A DNA stretch of 55,070 bases from UM-FILTER-49-7 sp964599895 (GTDB taxonomy: Bacteria; Acidobacteriota; Holophagae; Thermotomaculales; Thermotomaculaceae): contig CAZRHT010000010.1 of assembly GCA_964599895.1 (NCBI GenBank), forward strand, positions 1-55,070. The letters run 5' to 3'. How positions within the stretch are numbered: the stretch's first letter is position 1; each line of letters starts with the position of its first letter. The position numbers and the translations under genes were made by a program. The notes under the pieces were generated by a model that worked only from the letters and a program-made list of their open reading frames with translations, searched no databases and was not told the origin of the DNA. Below are positions 50,216 through 55,070 of this stretch, in pieces.

Positions 50216-50896
50216 ATGAGGAAAAGAATACTTGGAATACTGACTGTTATCATTCTCGCGGGGCTCAGTGCCTATGCCGCTTCACCCCAGACCATCTGTC
50301 CGATCTGCAAGGGCAGCATCAACAAATCACTGCACGTGGACTATGACGGAAAACGAATCTATTTTGGTTGTGCCGGCTGTCCTGAAAAATTTATGGAACA
50401 CCCTGACAAGTACATGGCAGAAATGAAAGCTGAAGGCGTTGAACTGGAATCAGCTCCTGCTGAGAAATCGGATTCTGTAAAATCTAAAACAACAATGCAG
50501 CACGATCACAAGACCCACGCAAAATCCGCCAGCCATATTCAAACGAAGTGCCCAAACACTGGAAATCCCGTCAATTATTCTATTTACGCGGATGCTTCGG
50601 GAAAACGGGTATACTTCTGCAGCAAAGGATGCAAAGCCGACTTTCTGAAAGCACCGGAGAAAAAGCTGGCTGCGATGGAAAAGAAAGGATTGAAATTCGA
50701 AAATTCGCCGGCAATACAGACGAAGTGTCCATGCGGAGAGGAGCTCACTAATCATAAAGTTTTCTCAGATGTGGATGGGAAACGGGTCTTTTTCTGTGGT
50801 GCAGGATGTAAAGCAAAGTTCATGAAAAATCCGAAAGAAAACCTCGCGCGGTGTGAGAAAAAGGGAATGAAGTTCGAGGCAGCCCACAAGAAATAG
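50216..50896 (+). CDS. Exported triple YHS/TRASH-like metal-binding repeat protein
   Basis: A 226-residue exported protein with signal peptide (about 1-21) and three repeats (about 28-70, 112-155 and 171-215), each with a CPxC or CP start and a DGKRxYFCxxGCxxxF motif. This resembles YHS/TRASH domains that bind copper or other metals. A His-rich linker (about 95-107) with HDHKTH lies between repeats 1 and 2. The third repeat has CPCGEE at its start. AAGGAGG is seven bases before the ATG. It is followed by a terminator. Confidence 0.82.
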   Translation: MRKRILGILTVIILAGLSAYAASPQTICPICKGSINKSLHVDYDGKRIYFGCAGCPEKFMEHPDKYMAEMKAEGVELESAPAEKSDSVKSKTTMQHDHKTHAKSASHIQTKCPNTGNPVNYSIYADASGKRVYFCSKGCKADFLKAPEKKLAAMEKKGLKFENSPAIQTKCPCGEELTNHKVFSDVDGKRVFFCGAGCKAKFMKNPKENLARCEKKGMKFEAAHKK

Positions 50897-50921
50897 CCTC
50901 CCTTTTTCTCATTGAAACAAG

Positions 50922-50949
50922 AAAAGCGGCCCTGAAAGGCCGCTTTTTT
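50922..50949. terminator. Bidirectional intrinsic terminator
   Basis: A 10-bp stem AAAAGCGGCC/GGCCGCTTTT with a six-base loop and flanking A and T runs separates two convergent genes. Confidence 0.9.
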
Positions 50950-50966
50950 CTTTCAGCCACATGTTG

Positions 50967-51251
50967 TTAACGATAAACCGCATTCACCCAGACTACTCGT
51001 CCGCCCGGATACATAACCTTGACCCGCCCGTTTTTCCGTTTCTTCACAACACAACGCTGTCCATTAATGATTACCACATGGCCCCGTCCTACGCCGCGCG
51101 GAACTACCAGCACGCGCCTTCCTGAAACTGCCCGATAATGAACCGTCACGACGGGAACGGGCACCACCGCTCTTGCGCGTACCACACACCCGGCATTCGC
51201 AGAAAGGGAAACCACCCCAGCCAGAACCACAATACTTAGAAATTTTTTCAT
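50967..51251 (-). CDS. Small secreted basic protein
   Basis: A 94-residue protein with signal peptide (to about residue 20, SANA) and a basic, Val-rich, beta-prone mature part (RVLVVPRG, RGHVVIINGQRC, VKVMYPGGRVVWV). It has two Cys in the mature region. No family is recognised. AGGAGGTG precedes ATG. It is convergent to the YHS gene. Confidence 0.72.
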   Translation of the reverse strand: MKKFLSIVVLAGVVSLSANAGCVVRARAVVPVPVVTVHYRAVSGRRVLVVPRGVGRGHVVIINGQRCVVKKRKNGRVKVMYPGGRVVWVNAVYR

Positions 51252-51408
51252 TCTGCACCTCCTGTTACTTTCTTATGGCACTTGCCATTCTCAGTACCCT
51301 ATGATGCAATCCCCATACCATTTTCTCTGTCCCTCATGTGAGCTGTGTCATGTTTTATCCCTTGTTACATTCCTGTTACACTTTTCACTTGAATGTGGAA
51401 CGTTATGC

Positions 51409-51438
51409 GTGGGCGTGGGCGACAGAGAGTGCAAGTGA
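51409..51438. repeat. Hexamer repeat GTGGGC
   Basis: GTGGGC, GTGGGC, GACAGA, GAGTGC, AAGTGA in six-base phase. It is similar to the repeat at 53809. Confidence 0.6.
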
Positions 51439-51527
51439 GTGAGGGACAGGGAAGTCGCCCTTCTTCTCTCTTTCCGGTCAGAACACTGAACACAGGTGCC
51501 GCAGGCGCACATAACACTCCTCTATGT

Positions 51528-51556
51528 TTGACGGCAAAGTTTGAAACCGCTATAAT
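51528..51556 (+). promoter_or_regulatory. Sigma70 promoter for UDP-glucose dehydrogenase
   Basis: TTGACG (51528-51533) and TATAAT (51551-51556) separated by 17 bases; the leader to ATG is about 85 bases. Confidence 0.85.
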
Positions 51557-51647
51557 CTGCGTGGCTCGGAAAACTAACTGATTCCCGGACCATATTTAAT
51601 AACAGACGTTTCTATCCAAATTTCAGGGAAGAAGCATCGGAGGATAC

Positions 51648-52970
51648 ATGAAAATCTGTGTGATCGGGACCGGATATGTGGGATTGGTCGCAGGCACCTG
51701 TTTTGCAAACAGCGGCAACACGGTCTACGGAATCGATGTGAATGCTGAAAAAATTGAAAACCTGAAAAAAGGTGTCATCCCCATTTATGAACCCGGTCTC
51801 ACTGAAATGGTTCGAACCAACCTGGCAAAAGGACGGCTTCTTTTCTCCACTTCATTGAAAGAAGCAGTAGAGAATTCCAGCATTATTTTAATTGCAGTCG
51901 GTACTCCGGAAGATGAAGATGGATCCGCTGATCTCAGTTACGTGCTCACCGCCGCCCGAAATATTGCAACTCACATGAATGGCTACAAGGTAATTGTAAA
52001 CAAATCCACCGTACCTGTGGGTACTGCTGACAAAGTCAGAGAAACCGTTGCCTCAATCACATCCCATCCATTTGACATCGTATCCAATCCGGAATTTCTG
52101 AAAGAGGGCGCGGCCGTGGATGATTTCCTGAAACCAGACCGCATCATCATCGGTGCCAAAAGCCAGAAGGCCATCGACATCATCGTGGATTTGTACACCC
52201 CCTTTGTAAGAAAGCGGGATCGTCTGATTATCATGGACAATCGTAGCGCCGAGATGACCAAATACGCGGCAAATGCCATGCTGGCAACCCGTATTTCATT
52301 TATGAATGACCTCGCTGTTCTTGCTGAAAAGGTCGGTGCGGACATTGAAGCCATTCGGAAGGGAATTGGCTCCGACTCCCGAATCGGCATCAGTTTTCTC
52401 TTTCCCGGAGTCGGCTACGGGGGCTCATGCTTCCCGAAAGATGTGAAAGCCATCCTCAAAACCGGAGAAGAGTACGGGCATCATCTCCGTGTTGTAGACG
52501 CCGTAGAGCAGGTAAACAGAAACCAGCCACGACATCTCATTGATAAAATCATCAGCCATTTTGACGGAGACCTTTCGGGTAAGAAATTCGCAGTATGGGG
52601 ACTTTCCTTCAAGCCGAACACTGACGACATGCGGGAAGCCCCTGTCATTCCTGTGATTCACGCTCTGATTAACGGTGGGGCAACAGTGACCGCCTACGAT
52701 CCGGTCGCAATTGAAAATGCAAAGCGGAAATTCGGAAAGTTGTCCGGGCTGACTTACGCTGATAATGCGTATGCGGCACTGCACAATGCCGACGCACTGG
52801 TGTTAATGACTGAATGGATGGAGTTTAGAAAGCCGGACTTTCAAAAGGCATCAGAGCTTCTGAAAAGCCCGCTAATATTTGATGGGCGAAACCTTTTTAA
52901 ACTGGAAAATATGAAACAACTGGGATTTACGTATTATTCTATCGGACGCCCGAAAATCCCCTCAGAATAA
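51648..52970 (+). CDS. ugd: UDP-glucose 6-dehydrogenase
   Basis: This enzyme oxidises UDP-glucose to UDP-glucuronate with NAD. The 440-residue product has a Rossmann start GTGYVGLVAGTCFA, the catalytic Cys261 in GYGGSCFPKD, and the C-terminal Rossmann domain. GGAGG precedes the ATG. With galU in the window it suggests uronate-containing polysaccharide synthesis. It ends before a bidirectional terminator. Confidence 0.96.
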   Translation: MKICVIGTGYVGLVAGTCFANSGNTVYGIDVNAEKIENLKKGVIPIYEPGLTEMVRTNLAKGRLLFSTSLKEAVENSSIILIAVGTPEDEDGSADLSYVLTAARNIATHMNGYKVIVNKSTVPVGTADKVRETVASITSHPFDIVSNPEFLKEGAAVDDFLKPDRIIIGAKSQKAIDIIVDLYTPFVRKRDRLIIMDNRSAEMTKYAANAMLATRISFMNDLAVLAEKVGADIEAIRKGIGSDSRIGISFLFPGVGYGGSCFPKDVKAILKTGEEYGHHLRVVDAVEQVNRNQPRHLIDKIISHFDGDLSGKKFAVWGLSFKPNTDDMREAPVIPVIHALINGGATVTAYDPVAIENAKRKFGKLSGLTYADNAYAALHNADALVLMTEWMEFRKPDFQKASELLKSPLIFDGRNLFKLENMKQLGFTYYSIGRPKIPSE

Positions 52971-52993
52971 ACACCACGCGACAGTACAAACAA

Positions 52994-53022
52994 AAAAAGG
53001 AGACTAAAAAGTCTCCTTTTTT
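52994..53022. terminator. Bidirectional intrinsic terminator
   Basis: Stem AAAAGGAGAC/GTCTCCTTTT with a six-base loop, flanked by A and T runs, between UDP-glucose dehydrogenase and the convergent ferritin-like gene. Confidence 0.9.
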
Positions 53023-53041
53023 ACTATTCGCTGAATTTTCA

Positions 53042-53512
53042 TCAAAATTCCTGGTAAAACTCTTCTTCATACAGACGTTCCAGACGGTTCTTATGCCCCA
53101 TCTCAACTTCTGCCAATTTCAACAGAATGCCCTTAAGTTTCTCGTTGTGAACAAGATTTGCCATCTCTGAATAGAAATCGTAGGCAATTTTTTCCCGCTG
53201 CATGGCTGCTGTAAGCACATCCTGATAATTGGCATACTCGTTCAACTCTTTCACTGAAAGATAATCCACAATCTTCAGGTCCTGAATTGCCCTGGTCGGT
53301 TGCGCGGCCAGAATTTCTTCCACGCCATTCTCAAGAATTGTTTTCAGAAACTCAGCATGTCCCGTCTCTTCTTTCGCCAATTCCAGCAAAGCTTTTTTTG
53401 CGTGATCGAGTTTTACTTTTTCAGCTGCTTCCCGGTAAAATAGTTCGGCGTTTTCCTCATTGGAAATCGCGATTCTGATGATCTCCCGGAAATGATCGTC
53501 GAGAGATGTCAT
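53042..53512 (-). CDS. Ferritin-like/rubrerythrin-type diiron protein
   Basis: A 156-residue four-helix bundle with Glu/His ligands: ENAELFYREAA, EETGHAEFL, REKIAYDFYSEMA and VEMGHKNRLE, as in rubrerythrin-type diiron domains. It lacks the rubredoxin tail. Likely role is peroxide detoxification or iron handling. The start lies four bases after rpmB, with no clear ribosome binding site. Confidence 0.85.
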   Translation of the reverse strand: MTSLDDHFREIIRIAISNEENAELFYREAAEKVKLDHAKKALLELAKEETGHAEFLKTILENGVEEILAAQPTRAIQDLKIVDYLSVKELNEYANYQDVLTAAMQREKIAYDFYSEMANLVHNEKLKGILLKLAEVEMGHKNRLERLYEEEFYQEF

Positions 53513-53516
53513 GGTC

Positions 53517-53711
53517 TTACCCGATTTTCTTATTAACTTTTCCCGCTTGAATACAACTGGTGCAAACTTTCATCCGCTTTACTTCGCCGTCCACTTCCAC
53601 ACGAATCTTCTGAATATTCGGAAGCCACCGGCGCCGGGTCAGATTATGCGCATGGCTGACATTATTCCCATACATAGGTTTTTTTCCGCAAATTTCACAT
53701 ACTTTTGACAT
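53517..53711 (-). CDS. rpmB: 50S ribosomal protein L28
   Basis: A 64-residue ribosomal protein with the typical L28 start MSKVCEICGKKP and the pattern HAHNLTRRRW, plus a C-terminal CTSCI pair that gives a four-Cys zinc form. AAGGAG is present eight bases before ATG at 53711; an upstream start at 53750 is not supported. It is followed closely by the ferritin-like gene. Confidence 0.96.
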   Translation of the reverse strand: MSKVCEICGKKPMYGNNVSHAHNLTRRRWLPNIQKIRVEVDGEVKRMKVCTSCIQAGKVNKKIG

Positions 53712-53751
53712 GGTGTCTACTCCTTTCCACAAAACTGCCACAAGACACAAG

Positions 53752-53781
53752 TTTATACCATATTAAAACCGGGCAACGCAA
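53752..53781 (-). promoter_or_regulatory. Candidate promoter for rpmB
   Basis: On the minus strand TTGCGT (53776-53781) and TATAAA (53752-53757) are 18 bases apart, 41 bases before the rpmB ATG. Confidence 0.5.
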
Positions 53782-53808
53782 CATTTTCTTTGCCCGAAAG
53801 GGTCCAAA

Positions 53809-53833
53809 GTGGGCGTTTGGTGTGGGCGTGGGC
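53809..53833. repeat. Hexamer repeat GTGGGC
   Basis: GTGGGC, GTTTGG, then after a one-base shift GTGGGC, GTGGGC, in the spacer between rpmB and the last gene. Confidence 0.6.
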
Positions 53834-53915
53834 GTAAAACTCTCCAGGTAGAATTTTTCTACTACTCATCACTCTACATCTTTTCTCAACTTTGGTTATC
53901 TTCCTATGCCCGGTC

Positions 53916-55070
53916 TTATCTCGAAGCGCCCAGTACACCGCCGAGCCTGTTGTGCCCTTTATCTCCTTCCAAACAGAACGCCACCACCTGCCCTGTGGCG
54001 GTTATCTCGATAAGGTCGGTGTCACCCGTGAAATAGTCGGCAAGGAGTCCCACGGACTTGCTGAGCGCCCCAAGCGGAACAGATGTCTGGCCAACCAGTG
54101 CGCCATTTCTGTAAAACTTCAATGTGGCGGTTACTGCGGTTTCATTGGGGTTCAAAATGGTCAGTCCATACCAGTCATTGCTCAACCCCACATCGACAAT
54201 TGGCAGAAAAAGGTCTTTTGCCCCTGTCGTGGGAATACTGAGCCCTGCCAGTTCTCTGTTATTGGTTGTACCGAACAGCTCATATCCGATCAACGGCAGG
54301 TTGGATTCCACTTTGAACCATGCGACATCGACAGGAAATTCCGTTTTTGTCACAAAAATCAACTTAGCACCGGGTTCCACTGTGTAAAGCTTTGTCGCTG
54401 ATACAATACCATCCTTCGTGTACCCGGTGACGGTGACCGACGCACTCCCTGTTGTCGAGAGGTTGTCCAGTGCGATTCCGGTCCACCAGAAAAACGAATT
54501 GTCCACATGGGCAACATACAGCGCCTTTCCGGCCTTCATATCCAGTGTCAACTGAGCGGAATTTGCAATTGTTTTCTTGTCGAAGGACTCCATAGCTTTG
54601 ATGCCCATCAGTTTCCCGGATGCCGCGTCCGGTAATGTCAAAGAAGCAAATCCTACCCCTTCAGCGGGAAAGTTATCCGCAAAGATATCGTGTTCCACAT
54701 TCGAATGGACGAACCCCAGTGCCGGGACCTGTTCATCACTGGTAAAAGGAAGAAACGGCGGTGTATAGGTAAATTGCAGCCCTTCTGCCGAACTTCCGCT
54801 GTTCATCACGGATACCCACGTGTTCCAGTACAGCTCACCATGGACAATGTCGCTGGCCACGTGGGGAACCACAACGGCCGGCTTCCCCTCACCCCTGAAC
54901 GCCGGTGTCCAGGTTCGCATCGGGCCCCTCGCATCTTCCATATCCTGCATCTGCCATCCCCCGACAAAAGCATCCGGAACAGCATCCACCGTAGCAACAG
55001 TTGACACATCCACGGGACTGAAGATATCCGTAACGGATTCATTCAACACGCTGAACGGGTCCAGACTGAC
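53916..55070 (-). CDS. Edge-truncated beta-repeat protein of unknown function
   Basis: An open frame runs into the window edge, so its N-terminus is missing; an in-frame GTG at 55049 is unlikely to be the start since the frame stays open above it. At least 384 residues are seen. Two tandem repeats of about 90 residues occur near the end: the first begins FFWWTGIALDNLS and continues to about YELFG, the second begins DWYGLTILNPNE and continues to GGVLG. They look like Ig-like beta domains, as in secreted or surface proteins of acidobacteria-like lineages. No catalytic motif is recognised. Confidence 0.7.
   Translation of the reverse strand, partial: VSLDPFSVLNESVTDIFSPVDVSTVATVDAVPDAFVGGWQMQDMEDARGPMRTWTPAFRGEGKPAVVVPHVASDIVHGELYWNTWVSVMNSGSSAEGLQFTYTPPFLPFTSDEQVPALGFVHSNVEHDIFADNFPAEGVGFASLTLPDAASGKLMGIKAMESFDKKTIANSAQLTLDMKAGKALYVAHVDNSFFWWTGIALDNLSTTGSASVTVTGYTKDGIVSATKLYTVEPGAKLIFVTKTEFPVDVAWFKVESNLPLIGYELFGTTNNRELAGLSIPTTGAKDLFLPIVDVGLSNDWYGLTILNPNETAVTATLKFYRNGALVGQTSVPLGALSKSVGLLADYFTGDTDLIEITATGQVVAFCLEGDKGHNRLGGVLGASR

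Larger units (their letters stand above)
51252..51647. other. Spacer before UDP-glucose dehydrogenase
   Basis: 396 bases without a gene. It holds GTGGGC-type hexamers and a strong promoter for the downstream gene. A perfect 12-base palindrome TGGCACTTGCCA lies near 51285, upstream of the small secreted gene, and could be an operator. Confidence 0.5.

Overview
The window reads as a chromosomal segment of a diderm (Gram-negative) bacterium with a secretin, FadL-type porin, type IV pilus machinery and lipoproteins. It is not enteric: a DivIVA gene sits beside yggS/yggT, the tRNA nucleotidyltransferase is a DHH-CBS-CCA fusion, and MglA-type GTPase and NtrC-type regulators are present. This mix is typical of Acidobacteriota, Desulfobacterota or Myxococcota-like lineages; gene content favours Acidobacteriota-like, but the window alone cannot settle it. 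Nearly all of it is coding, with ordinary starts (ATG, some GTG/TTG) and many ATGA stop/start overlaps. No IS element, phage or CRISPR was found.

Layout. 1-2436: priA (-). 2703-8140 (+): nusB, a transglutaminase-like exported protein and a compact cheA-cheW-cheR-cheB module. 8180-13406 (-): a DHH/CBS/tRNA-nucleotidyltransferase fusion, a membrane thioredoxin, a LysM protein and ribF. 13568-30268 (-): one long co-directional block that reads, in transcription order, VolA-like lipase, FadL porin, two NtrC-type regulators, dnaB, gspF, gspE, pilM/N/O/P-like genes, a secretin with a C-terminal cohesin-like domain, three pseudopilins and an ArsR-type repressor. 30637-34941 (-): a REC-Hpt-GGDEF regulator, lepB, galU and a STAS protein. 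35036-39798 (+): a second pilus set, pilB-pilC-pilin, followed by an MglA-PAS fusion. 40091-44761: tRNA-Arg (-), then crcB, DUF190, tRNA-Met/Ile2, a zinc-ribbon coiled-coil protein, yggS, yggT, divIVA and hutI (+). 44742-49343 (-): DUF192, a cysteine-rich unknown, a K+ channel, a small membrane protein, plsC and a glutamine-synthetase-like enzyme. 49737-55070: an orphan receiver, a triple YHS/TRASH protein, a small secreted protein, UDP-glucose dehydrogenase, a ferritin-like protein, rpmB and an edge-truncated repeat protein.

How it fits together. Two type IV pilus/type II secretion-like ATPase-platform sets lie within about 25 kb, with regulators (NtrC pair, MglA-PAS, chemosensory module, STAS protein) that commonly govern surface motility or secretion. 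galU and UDP-glucose dehydrogenase suggest surface polysaccharide synthesis. The VolA-like lipase and FadL pair suggests release and uptake of fatty acids at the outer membrane.

Most notable: an NtrC-type regulator that has lost its sigma54-contact and ATPase residues; overlapping divergent promoters between the pilB and STAS-galU units; an MglA-PAS fusion; and degenerate hexamer repeats in many spacers between transcription units.
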